The translations under genes were made by a program, and so were the position numbers. Under the pieces are notes generated by a model. The model made no database searches and was not told the DNA's origin. It saw nothing but the letters and a program-made list of their open reading frames with translations. Positions 14,048 to 25,365 of a DNA stretch of 64,000 bases are shown here, one piece after another. Within the stretch, counting starts at the first letter, position 1, and each line of letters opens with the position of its first letter. The stretch comes from Tetmemena sp. SeJ-2015 (lineage: Eukaryota; Ciliophora; Spirotrichea; Sporadotrichida; Oxytrichidae), in assembly GCA_027382625.1 (NCBI GenBank), contig JAJKFJ010021234.1, positions 62,001 to 126,000 of the forward strand, read 5' to 3'.

Positions 14048-17000
14048 ATGAACAGTAATTAGGTGAGCAACTCAACACCAGCTCCATCAAATTTGGATAA
14101 TCGAAATTAGAATGTCTTTTTATTACTTCTAAATATAGCAGGGACCGAGCGTTATAAGTCGCCTGTACAAAATTTAAATTCAACTTCTGCAAGGAATTCA
14201 AAAGTGAGCACTAAATACACTCTGGACCAAAGAGTCCTCACTAATTTTTAATAGGGTTAATTTTAAGAATTAAATAGGAATCTTTCTTAAATTAATAATT
14301 CTAACTTCAAATCTCCAGGGCAAGGATCTAAGCTGAATACCATATCATACGACAATAACATAATGCCTTAACTTAATCAGTCAGCTATGTTTTAGCACTT
14401 AAATACAACTTTAGAATTTAAAACTTATAAAAGTTTTAAAATTTAAATGAGGGCGAGTTAGGAAATTATGCAACTGCAAAAAGGAAATCTAGGGAAGGTA
14501 ACAATGGAAGCGGACATGGAACTACTAGAGCTAAAACGCAATTAAGAACTATACAAGAGCACCGCTCGCAATTGATTTAAGACGATGAGAGAATGAAACT
14601 TATCTCTCCCTCAAAGAATGACTATTTAACTAATGTCTAATTTCCGAAGACTCAATACTTTATTTATATCAAAAAATTATGAAATCTAAGACTACGATAA
14701 ACCTGAACAGCTCAATTAGCTCAAACGTTGCGGGTGGAATTTAGGTAGGAGGAGCAGTTATCGCATCTTCTGAAAAGAAGTATAATAACTTGGCTGGAGT
14801 CGCTAATGGTACTGTGACAAGCCAAAATAACACTTATTCGACCCAAGGCTAAGGTCTTTTAACTTTGAAACCTACGGATTTGATTAATCCAACAGGTCCT
14901 TCTGCATAGAGCCTCATTAATTTTGAATATCATTTGATAATTTTCATTGGAAAAGGAAAAGTGCAGATGCCTTAACTCGCTCCTCAATTGCAAGCATAGC
15001 AGCACGCCAGGGATCAAATTTTATCAATTGGCGGCCCTCCACATTTAGATTACAAAAAGAACTATGAGCAAACCACTTAGTCTATTGCATATAAGTATCA
15101 TAATATCGAAATGAGTCACAGACGTCACTAATCATTTAAATCTATTTAAAAATAATTGTTAAGCTTAATCTGTAGATGTTGCTCAGATAATCGAAGGTCA
15201 CAAATAAAAGTGGAGAGAGTCCCTTACTGAAAATAACAACACAGGAGTTGCTATTAAGAATACAATGCGAGTTCATGATCCTCGCTTCGACAAAGAGATG
15301 ACAGGTGCTCTCAAAGATTCAAGAACCAAGAGTTTATTAGTTACTCAAAAGAAGAGTGGAGTTAAAAAGGGAACTTAATTCTATGATCAAATCGATGAAG
15401 ATGAATCGGGCTCACATAGTGATAGTTCATTACATTGTTATTATTTGCACTTATTTTAATAGTTCAGACAGAAGATTAACTCTGCCTCAAATTCAAAATA
15501 CGAGAGCTGGCTCGCGATAAGATTCTCCAAATAACCAAGTTAGGCAGCAAAGAGACAGCAAAGGTCCTAATCCATACACAGAGCATCTCACTACAAAAGA
15601 GGGAAAGAAATCCAAGATTTTTAGCAAGAAGAATTTTGAGGAGGCAGGGTCATTAGATATGAATGTCGCACTCTCAAACAAAAACAAGATGCTTGTACTC
15701 AGCTAGAACAAGTCTGGTGAGGAAGATGAAAAATAAGATAATGCTGTTCTGAATCAAGTAGGCAGTAAAGATATACTAGAGGGCATCAAAAAATTATTTG
15801 TAAAGTATAAATATATCAATATTAAAAGGATTGAAGAGGAAGATGATGAGGAAGGATATGGAGATGAGGCAGAGGAAGAGGAAAATATTTATTAATCTCC
15901 TCTAGAGCCCATTTTTAATAGCTTGTAATTATTTTTTCCCACTTTTAGGACAGATGACTTAGATCCTATGCTTGTAGGATAATTTAGAGCACTGAAGAAC
16001 TAGGAATTTGAGTAATTCAGACTTTTGCAACGAAGGCAAGTTGAATTTAACATTGACGATATTGAGCTTTCAGATTTTGGAAAAGAGGAGCAATTTAGAA
16101 AAAAAATGATTCTTATTTCCATTTTTAGAGCCTGATGAGAAGATAGATGACAAAATCGAAACTTAGTCTTACTTGAATGAAATAAACTCTGAAATAGATA
16201 AGATCTAAAATGAGATAAATAACGCCAATGAAGAATAAACCAAGCTGGATAGAGTTCAAGATACATTCCAGAAACTCAAAGAATATTGCTAGCAGCAACT
16301 GAACTACTCTCACATATAAGTGTTCCTAAATTATTTTATATACTCTTATAGAGACGCCAACTAGCAGATTGAGAAACTGCTAAAAAAGAGTGAACCAGAA
16401 GTATCCCCACTTCTTAAATTCTACAATGAACTAGCCAAGAACTCTAAGTTCAAGCTTCCTTTAAAGTCCCTGCTTGATTTGATACTAGACACAAAATTAC
16501 ACTTCGTTTTAAAACTTATATATACTAGAGTATTTCAGAAGCATTGCAAAGTACAAGAAGGCGCATGAAGTTGAAATGAGATGGGTAAAAAAGAGAGCTA
16601 CAGAAAGAGCAAAAGACATGCTGAGACAAGATTACGCTAAATCTCATGCTTATCAATATAAAATGAGATGCATATTATATGAGCTCTTTTAAAAAGGGAG
16701 CTGACAGCTATCCTAGAGCAATTTGAAGATGTCAAGACTTAATTACAACAGAGGGAAAAGTAATTGTTAGTCGCTTATGAAAAGATGGAGCAATAAGAAC
16801 TCGCAATAATTGAGTTGCAAGAGTATGCCAGAAATTAAGACGTGGTCTAAGATCTTCAAGATTAAATGCTGGCCGAACTTAATGATGAAAACCCAGCAGA
16901 GAAGCCAGGCAAACTCAACGAGTAGATCAATAAACTCAATGACAGAGGTAGTCTTGCACTTATAGGTAAAGCCAAACCCCTTCTTTAATAATACTGTTTT

Positions 17001-18722
17001 TCTTCTTAAGGATCCACTTTTCGATAATTGTAAAAATAGATGCTATATACTTACGAAGAGTGAAGTGAATATATATTTGAGATAAGCCGTTTGGATTCTT
17101 TTCGAAGTCCATTATGCTTTCTTCAAATGAGCATGAGAACATATTCTCAAGAGAAGCCATTCAGTATTACAAATCACTGGCTTAAGATCTACAAGATAAA
17201 CTTGACCTTAAGGATAATGAGTTGACTGCAGTGAGAATGGAAATGGATCAGCAAGTGGCAAATGAGAGACAACATTAAAGAAAGATAGACTCTCTTACAA
17301 ACTAGATTGAGAGGCATAAGGAACTACACGAACGAGAGAAGCACAGATAGAGCACAAGCTATCAAGAAATCATACATAATCTTTAACGAGAAGTTAAGGT
17401 ACTTGATAAAGAGTAAGTTGTTAATTCTTTCAAAAGAGCCTGTTAAATTGAAAAGACGCATATTTGTCTCACCTTTTTTGTGTAGAAATATGACACTTAA
17501 GAAAGTTTTCTCGGTTGAGTCCATGGTTCAGGATTAAGTTATCAAGAAGCTTTAATCAATAATTTATCTTTCCTTCATAATTCTATTAGAATTGTAAATT
17601 TCATATCATTTTCCTATTAAGAAGCTTATAAAGATAAAGGAAGAACAGGAGCAGTTAATAGGAGAGCTTATTGTTTGTCTTCGAGTACCTCGCATTTACC
17701 ATAAATTTATCGAAGAACACGGAGTCAATGAATTTTTCCAATACGCAGTAGACATTATAAATAGAGATGAATCTAAGAAGCAACTAGTCGCCGAGGAAAA
17801 GAAAAGACTTAACTAGAGAAAGATGCAAAGCATAGAATCCTATGTCAAGAAGATGGTCAAAGATCAATTCAAGATTGCCAAGAATTTAGTGCTATTCATT
17901 TAATGTTCTTAAAGTTTTTCTTTTTTCGTTTTGCTAGATCCTGTGACTAAGTAATTCAAGTCTCATTCAAACTAACAATCTCCTAAGCGCTCTTAATCTT
18001 CAAATCTGAGGCACGTGCAAGACTACCTTAATTAGACCTTCACCCACAATCCTTAGATATCTAATCTTTCTCACAACCCTCTAATTGCAATTACGACAGG
18101 CAGAGCCTCGAAGAACGCTAATGCCTTTAACTCTACTCACAGTTAGAGTGTAAACCTAGGGGGCATAATCAACTCATTGGTAAGAGGTAAGAAGGAAATA
18201 GGGGCGGGCTTGCTTCAAACAATAGCCTAAAAGGGCAAAGAAAAAGGAGAAAGGGATTCCCAGATGAAGATAAGTGAGTAGGCGCAAGAGGCCGAAGCAG
18301 ATGAACAACTAGATCCTCTGGAAAAGAAGTTGATAAACCAACCTTCACTAGGATTTGGAATGAATTCTCCTCTTAACACGATTTCGCAAACTTCGACTGG
18401 GCTTTAGTATGTTCCAAGTGTCATTATTCATTTAAGGATGATGAGTATCAGCATGTTTATTTTTCTTCAGAATAGTAGACATAAGATGGAGCATGTGCAG
18501 TCTATGTAAAACACTTCTCTAACTACATCCCTCAATACGACGCTTCTTGGCAGTCCTGAGAAGAAAGGAGAAGTTGTACTGGGAAAGAACTTTGTAGGGG
18601 GAAAGGGAATCATTTCAAAAATTGATATGAAGAATCAAAGCAGTAATATGTTTGAAACAAGTGCAGGCACTACTATGCAGAGTCCTTCTTCACATGCCAC
18701 TATCAATCCTCCTAAGGGATGA
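14048..18722 (+). CDS. Large coiled-coil protein, many IESs
   Basis: A large protein starting MNSNQVSNSTPAPSNLDN at 14048 and ending NPPKG at TGA 18720-18722. The first part is Gln/Asn/Ser-rich. An acidic stretch (RIEEEDDEEGYGDEAEEEE) lies near 15830-15890. Then come long predicted coiled coils: YLNEINSEIDKIQNEINNAN near 16170-16235, LQDKLDLKDNELTAVRMEMD near 17190-17250, and KIDSLTNQIERHKELHEREK after 17280. The tail is Ser/Thr-rich. A 75-bp IES at 17553-17627 is bounded by the 9-bp pointer AAGAAGCTT (17544-17552 and 17619-17627) and joins VIKKL to IKIKEEQEQ. Other IESs lie near 14118-14145, 14420-14450, 14650-14690, 14930-14950, 15130-15170, 15430-15455, 15790-15820, 16090-16130, 16320-16350, 16500-16530, 16660-16690, 16965-17155 and 17895-17938. 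It may be a cytoskeletal or basal-body type protein, but only coiled-coil character supports that. Confidence 0.6.
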
Positions 18723-18984
18723 AATATAAATATTCCTATTTAACAAAAAGGGATTTTTGAGCAAATAGCAGCTAGACAAAAATAGTTCTACACTGTTGAA
18801 AGTTGAAAGTAAGGTTACTCTCTAATGAGCAATTTTAAGAACTGGTTTCTCTAGATTTGTTTTCCGTATTCAAATGAAACTATCTATTTGCCGATCTTAT
18901 TGGAAATATTAGAGTCTAATATTTATATTAAAAAAATATAAAAGTATAATTATTGAGCAGTTTATAAATATTTAATTACTATTT

Positions 18985-19415
18985 TATTATAAATAATTTA
19001 TCCCTTTAATGATAGAAATCTATATGTTAGGTTTCATAGGTTGCTTGATTATTACTCTCTAACTTTTTCAAAGGTTCTGATACCTTGTCTATCTTACAAT
19101 GTCTTGTTGCGAATTATATTGCATCATCTTCACTTTCACACTAGTAGTATTCCTCTGGTTTCATATCGCATTCAAGTATGATTGCAACTATAGACCAAAT
19201 GTCCCACTGCACTGAACCGTTGAGCCAAGTCTGTCTCTATGGGAAGTAGAGTTCCTTGCACCGATGCTTCCTCAATGTTTTCTCTTCTTACAACTCTGTT
19301 GAAGTCTATGACAGTTGCTCTGACTGGTTCAAAGTTTATCATGATGTTCTCTGGCTTGAGATCTCTGTGCACGAATCCCAACTCATGCAACTCCATCACT
19401 CCTCTAACGAGAAAT
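18985..19415 (-). pseudogene. Protein-kinase fragment (HRD to subdomain IX), orphan segment
   Basis: The minus strand encodes the second half of a eukaryotic protein-kinase domain. It has the catalytic loop GFVHRDLKPENIMI near 19345-19385 and the metal-binding strand as VIDFNR, so the DFG Gly is replaced by Asn. After VQGT there is YFPQRQTWLNGSVQWDIWS, matching the P+1 loop and subdomain IX (x-D-x-W-S), then VAIILECDMKPEEYY. The frame shifts between VQGT and YFP near 19250. No ATP-binding lobe is found upstream (19416-19802), and no clean stop follows. It is either one rearrangement unit of a kinase whose other pieces lie elsewhere, or a decayed copy. It sits between the coiled-coil gene and the fifth OYE gene. 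Confidence 0.6.
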
Positions 19416-19802
19416 ACAGATTAGTTAATTTATAGCCTTCTGTTCTTGATTGAATGCCGCTAAAGTTTTTAACTATGAAAGTTATGAAAAATGATTTGAT
19501 GGCTCTCTTTGCAAATAAAGATGTCTAAAATCAATAGAAGAGGCAGAAGAGAATAAATTCTTTGTTAATTAAGAGAATGGATGAATTTAAAAGTAATTTT
19601 TAAATGAATGTAAATTTAATAACATTTTTATGAAATAATTTTATAGATTTTGTATTGCTTACATCAGCTTAACTTGTAATAACTTTTTGACCAAATTAGA
19701 TCTATTTAAGGGGCTTCTTTAAACTTGAATTACATTACAAATTATCTTGATTTTACAAATACATCTCTCTTAAAACACTCGACTACTAAAATTATCAATA
19801 TA
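19416..19802. other. AT-rich spacer upstream of the fifth OYE gene
   Basis: No open frame is supported. The expected N-terminal lobe of the kinase is not recognisable here. The last roughly 100 bp is the 5' flank of the OYE gene starting at 19803. Confidence 0.4.
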
Positions 19803-21959
19803 ATGGGTTGCAACAATTCAACTGCTATCGACACTGACGCAAGCATAGTCTCAGAGAACCAGTAACTCTTCAGAAGAGCTAAACTTGGAGATCTCATACT
19901 CCCTAACAGATTTAAATAAACAAAAAGTTCATTTATTAAAAAAAGATTCATTGTATCTGCTGCTACTAGACTGAGATGCGGTCCTGATGGAGTTCCTAAC
20001 GACTAATTATAACTTTTATTTTGCATCAGATATATAGCTCTTATTAAACAAAGATAAATTAGAAAATTAAGCAGTATTTTTTATTTAAATCATACCTTTA
20101 ATTTTGACTTACTAGTTTAATATTACTCCGCTAGAGCAAGTGCAGGACTTATCGTGACAGAGAGCGCAGCAGTAGCTGCAGAAGGAAACTGCTATCCAAT
20201 GAATGGTAATTTGTTCAACGATGCTCAGGTCGCAGGATGGAAGAAGGTAACCGATGCTGTGCATGCCAAGGGAGGCAGGATCTTTGCACAGATAGTCCAT
20301 GCAGGAATGTTATTTATAAACTTAATTAATTTAGGTAGAGTAGCTCATCCTGATTTTACTGGGGGCCAAGTTCCGATATCGTCATCAGCCATTAAGGCAG
20401 CTGGAGAAGTCCACACACAGAATGGAAGACAGGATCATGTTGCCCCAAGAGAAGCATCTCTTGCAGATATTCAAAAGATTATCCAATTACAAATAACTTC
20501 TTAATTCTTAGAAACTTAATTCAATAGTTCAAGAAAGCAGCTGAGAACGCAAAGAAAGCAGGATTCGACGGAGTTTAGCTCTAGGCAGGAGGAGGTCATC
20601 TGATCGATCAGTTTCTAAGAAACGGAGTGAACAAGAGAACTGATGCCTATGGAGGAAGTGCTATTAACAGAGCGAGATTGCTATTAGAAATCATAGATGC
20701 TGTCTCAACAGTCTTCCCTACTTCAAGAATAGGATTTATGTTGCTATTATATTTAATGTGGATTAAATTATTTAGGAGTAAAGTGGGCTCCAATGAGTAA
20801 CTATAATGATATGAGTGACTCCGATCCGATCGGTACTACTTCTACAGTTATCACTGCTCTTAATAATAAGAAAATTGGGCACTTAGAAATTGGAGAACTA
20901 TTCGCATTCGATTAAACCAATGCTTCATTGAGAGACGCCTTCTTCCGTGGCAAATAGCATCAGCACGTTAGAGGATTTGTTAAACACTTATTCACTAATG
21001 GACTTTTCATATCTAATCAGTAAAAATAAGGATTTAAGGATATAAGAAGAATTAAATAATCCATTTCAGGTATAAAAATAAAGAATTCAAGCTCATAAGT
21101 CACAACTAATGCTAACCTTCTTCTTTTTTAGGAAGGAGGAATTTGGAAAAACAAAAGTCACCCCGCTATTAACCTATCTGTTATCCTCTTCTTATTTTTA
21201 AATGGACAAACCACGGGTAGATAAAAAAATTATCCTGAAGTAAGTCACATCGTCATATGAATAATACCCATAGGTTTCCATTTTTATTTTAACCACTATC
21301 ATGATTCCTAATGGTCTACACTTTCAAAGATATTCAACTTGAAAGCAGGTTCTTCTTGCATTCTTTCAAGGCTTACCATGAACCATTTTCTTTTAATTAG
21401 CACACTTAACTCCTCTCCTGAAAAATAGTAACAAGAAACTTTCCAAGCGTGGTAAGCTGAATGTAACATATGCTTTTAGTTTTCACTGGCTAATCTCTCT
21501 ATCCCTAGACAAGCTGATTTTTATATCACATCACTTCCTCAAGATATTAAATATTTAATTCAATTATTAACTTCTTATACATATCAGTAAAAAAAATAAA
21601 TAATTGAAAAAAAATATATTGCTTAACACAAGTCCTATTTATTTAATTAAATGGTGGCTTCTCGTTTGAATCAGGAAACAAAGCTATCTTTGCAAAAGAA
21701 ACTGATGCAATAAGTTTTGGCACTAACTTCATCACAAATAATACATGTTAAATAAACAAAGGATTGCTAAATACCTTATATAAATAGTGATTTCGTGGAG
21801 AGATGCAGAGATAACATTCCTGTGAGGAGCGTTGCAAATGTGAAGGACAAGAGCAAGCTCTTCACCGTCTATTTTTACATGGGAGGGCAGAAGGTTACAC
21901 AAATCTTACTCCTTACGAGAAATTAATTTATTCTCCACTTAATAATATAATTGAAATGA
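19803..21959 (+). CDS. OYE-family flavoprotein with altered C-terminus
   Basis: An Old Yellow Enzyme paralogue closest to the gene at 5128, starting MGCNNSTAIDTDASIVSENQ. IESs and pointers: 19913-19948 (AGATT), 20005-20109 (GACT), 20306-20335 (AGG), 20488-20525 (CAAT), 20735-20777 (TAGGA), 21026-21651 (AAA), 21741-21786 (AAATA). The joined frame is 411 codons to TGA 21957-21959. The active-site segment is QAGGGH rather than HGANGY. Near 21885 one base is missing relative to its paralogue (GGAGGGCAGAAGG against GGAGGAGCTGAGGG). The conserved ending EGYTNLTPYEK is therefore read in another frame, and the paralogue's stop position (AAATGA) is AAATTA here. It may be a decaying copy, or the indel may be a sequencing error. 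The MGC start suggests membrane anchoring by acylation. Confidence 0.8.
21026..21651. other. Expanded (626 bp) IES in the fifth OYE gene
   Basis: This insert splits SNQQ from NGGFSFESG. The equivalent IES in the 5128-7246 paralogue is about 44 bp (6941-6984). The extra DNA includes a less AT-rich patch (about 21130-21260) with no recognisable gene. The two expanded IESs in the two paralogues are at different sites and show no obvious sequence similarity by eye. Confidence 0.6.
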
Positions 21960-23447
21960 GTTTAATAGTCAGAAACAGCAATATAACGGAAAGGGTCTTC
22001 ATTAAACATATTAAAAGGATGAGCAGATTATTATAACCTTCTATGAGTAATATTTGACCAAATAACTATATACAAAATCTAACTACTATTTCACACTATG
22101 ATTAACATGTCATTCTTGTTTAAAAAATCCTAACTATTTTATTCTGATCTAATCTACTCATAAGAATTTATCGAAATAAGATTTACAAAACTAATATTAA
22201 AAATCAGAAAAATAATAAAACTATTTTTTTGGCAATATATTAAGCTAAAAATGTAAAAAAAGGAGGTCAAAATTTCATTTATTGGAATTTATATTTTCAA
22301 AAATCAATAGCTTTTATTTCCTCTGTTATTTTTTACTCTACACACTAGTTTTTTTTCCTATATTAATGTATAATTTTGAGAATATCATCTTAAGCGTTGC
22401 ACTATATTTCTTGTTTAATTACTAGTGACGGGCTGGCACTCTCAACATTTTTGCGATGGAGTTGATGTTGAGAACTGGCTATTACTACTGATAAGGGTGA
22501 CTACATCCATACCTTAGAGTCAAAATGAAACTGAGATAGGATGTGTAGTTATTTTTGAGTAATTTCGCGTTTGACTCGCATGATTATTTTTTATTCGGCA
22601 TAATTTAAATGCTATAAATTATTGTTTCATTTATGAGTTGAGATTAGATTAATTTTTTAAATTAAGAAAAAATAAATTAATATTTATTTGCACTCATAAT
22701 TGCAATTTTTTTACTGTGTTTAAAATGGAGAAAAGTTTTATGGAATAATGTTTGATTGATGAAATTTTAAAGCAATATTAGGCTAAATAAAAATATATTA
22801 AAATAAAGAAGTTAAAGTTTTATCTAATAAAAAATTCATCTAATTCTGTACGAAAATCATTTCTATTCTTAAATCTTCTCATAAGAGAAAATACTTTAAG
22901 ATTAATAAGAACTGTTGAATTTAATTTCTGACTTATGTTTGCAATAAAATTGAATGAATTAAGTATATTTCATACTATAAATATTTAGGGAAAAGCATGA
23001 AATGTAATAAGTGATAGATTTTATCAATGATAAACTCATTAATTCATAAAATGACATGTACAAATTATCTTTTAGATGTGAAAAATTATTCTTCGCTAAG
23101 TCATTTCGTTTTATTAATTAGACTATTTATTATTTTAAAAATGAATGATGCAAACGACTTTTCTTATAGTTATTAATGAAATCTACACCGATAAACTTCA
23201 TATCTTTAAGAAGAATTATTTTATATATAATTTACTCTTAAAGGAGGAAAATTAAAAACCTAAATCTATTTTATGGTTTAAATTATTTTTCTAATGAAAA
23301 TTATAGGATTTGCTATTTTTAGAACATTAAAGTTCAATATTGTTTGGTATTCCTATAAATGAATGAGAGAAATAATTTTAGGATATGATGAGCAAATTAT
23401 TAACTTTGAATGTATGAATTATTATCAATTTGATAATTATATTACTA
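21960..23447. other. Intergenic AT-rich DNA
   Basis: Nearly all A/T-rich with no convincing gene. One patch, about 22425-22570, is less AT-rich and stays open for about 45 codons on the plus strand when TAA/TAG are Gln. It resembles no family and could be an orphan coding segment. The remainder is featureless spacer. Confidence 0.45.
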
Positions 23448-24350
23448 ATGCCAATTTACTATGGATTGGTTGCCAAGCGCAACAACATCGTACTAGCTGA
23501 ATACACAGAATACAATGGCAATTTCCAATAGATAGCTATGTAGCTAATGCAAAGAGTTACACCAGACACTAAGAAAACTTTTGAAATTGATGGAGACTTC
23601 CTTTTCCACTATATTAACATCGATATTTAAAAATGAATAGAGAAACAATAATTATATTAACGAGGATGGGTTGACTGTGCTGTGCATGACAGACAAAGCA
23701 ATTCAGAAGAAGATTGCATTTGCTTTCATGCAAGACACAAGGAAGACTCTTCTTTAGCAATACAGTCCAAGAGAATTAGAAAACGCCAAGGCATATGGTC
23801 TCAGCACATTCACTTAGAAAATTAGGGAAAAGCTTGTAAGTATCGGACTGAAAATTTTTAAACTTGTGAAAATAATTCAGAGCTGATAGTATAATCACTC
23901 TATCCTCTTCTTCCTGAATATTAAAGTTAACTATAGACGTACTACAATGACAATCCAATGTCAATAAACGATAAGACAGATGAACTCCTGAGCGAACTAA
24001 ATGGCTTAAAAGACTCAATGGTTGAAAACTTAGACAAATTGATAGAACGTGATGGCAAGATAGAGGTCATTCTTTAAAAGGCAGAGTCTCTCTCAACTTA
24101 CTCAAAGACTACAGGGCTAACGTAAGACTAATTTCCTTAGTAAAATCTTCTAGGCAAGAAAAGCCAAAAACAAGATGAGAAACAGAAGAATCATGTATGC
24201 CTGCCTGATAGTTATCATTCTAGGAGTAAGCAAGACTTTCATTATACTTTCCTTGAATCTCTAAATTTTAATCTTTGGCTATAGCTAGTTGCATTTTTCA
24301 TAGCAGTCATAGCCTGTGGAGGTTTCTCTTTCTCTAGCTGCAGATCTTGA
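23448..24350 (+). CDS. Longin-domain R-SNARE (VAMP7/synaptobrevin-like)
   Basis: A vesicle R-SNARE of the longin class, which drives membrane fusion as part of a four-helix SNARE bundle. It starts MPIYYGLVAKRNNIVLAEYT, the first strands of a longin domain. The longin domain ends near TFTQKIREKL, followed by the SNARE motif (DELLSELNGLKDSMVENLDK, then LIERDGKIEVILQKAESLS). A C-terminal anchor follows (MYACLIVIILGLVAFFIAVI), then GGFSFSSCRS and TGA 24348-24350. A 43-bp IES (23619-23661) has a 9-bp pointer TATATTAAC. GT-AG introns are 23836-23936, 24122-24153 and 24236-24284; the 101-bp first intron may itself contain an IES. One base is missing around 24110, between YSK and YRAN. The architecture is complete and the family call is firm. 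Confidence 0.88.
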
Positions 24351-25365
24351 GCTAAACAACAAGAGTTCTCGTTCGATGCTGTATGAGCAAATCTACTATT
24401 GAAATTTTAGAATAAAAGCTATATTCTAATTTGAACATCTCTTTATCTCAGCAATAATATTAACTAAAATCTTGAAAGAAACTTTGAATTATATAACCCG
24501 ATCTTCAGCATAAAAGATAGATAAGAAGAAAGACGCAATTTTATTATGAAGTAAATAATTCATTACAACTCAAATATTTTTGCCTTACCCTAAAGAAATA
24601 TTTCTTAACAGAAATATATGAAGAAGCATCACTTGAATTAAATGAGATGAGGATAGTGAAAAATATTAATCGAAGTGCAATTTTATTTTTCTAGTACCTC
24701 TCTGGCATCGTTTTTAATATTTCAATGCCATTCTTTAATTTATTTTCTCACTAATTATGGAGAATTAATTTTTTATGATTGGCGGTGAGCATTTTTCAAC
24801 ATCATAATCTTCCTCTCTCCCTTATAACAGATCTAATTTGCTTTGTACGTTTAGAACTTGAGTTTACAGTTGAAATTATGTTAATAATGGAAGATTGTTA
24901 TCTTCTTTTAAGACACTTAGCTGTTAAAATGCTAGTGGGTGGGGGGAGTGGCTTTTGGGTGCAAATTATTATAAATCTTTTTTGTCGACTGTCTTTTAAT
25001 TGCAAGACTAAAAGTCTCAGCAAAAATTGAGATATCTCAATTATCAAATATAACTTACTAGACATCGAAGTAAAAAAATATTTAGAGAATATCACTTATC
25101 TATTGTTTTTAAGTAGAGTATTTAAGCTAGCCGGAGGATCTTATATATAATTAAAAGTTATTATCCTATAAATGAGAACAGATAGTTATTAGGTAAAAAT
25201 ATGCAACCACTTTTATAAGAAATTATAGGTCTCCTCATAAAAGATGCATTAAATACTTTTGAGTTGAATAAATATTTTATCATTTGCACAATTTCATGCG
25301 AAATTAAATTTAACTATTTTCCACTAATCAATATAGATTTGAGGTTAGTAAATAAGTTAAATTAG
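24351..25365. other. Intergenic AT-rich DNA
   Basis: No supported gene. The two standard-code open frames here (24779-25030 plus, 24898-25095 minus) overlap antisense, are hydrophobic/AT-driven and resemble nothing. A GGGTGGGGGGAG run near 24938-24950 is the only G-rich feature. Confidence 0.45.

Noticed and set aside
24779..25095. Overlapping antisense ORFs of 83 and 65 codons
   Set aside because: They are in AT-rich spacer, resemble no family, and have no supporting pointer or intron structure.
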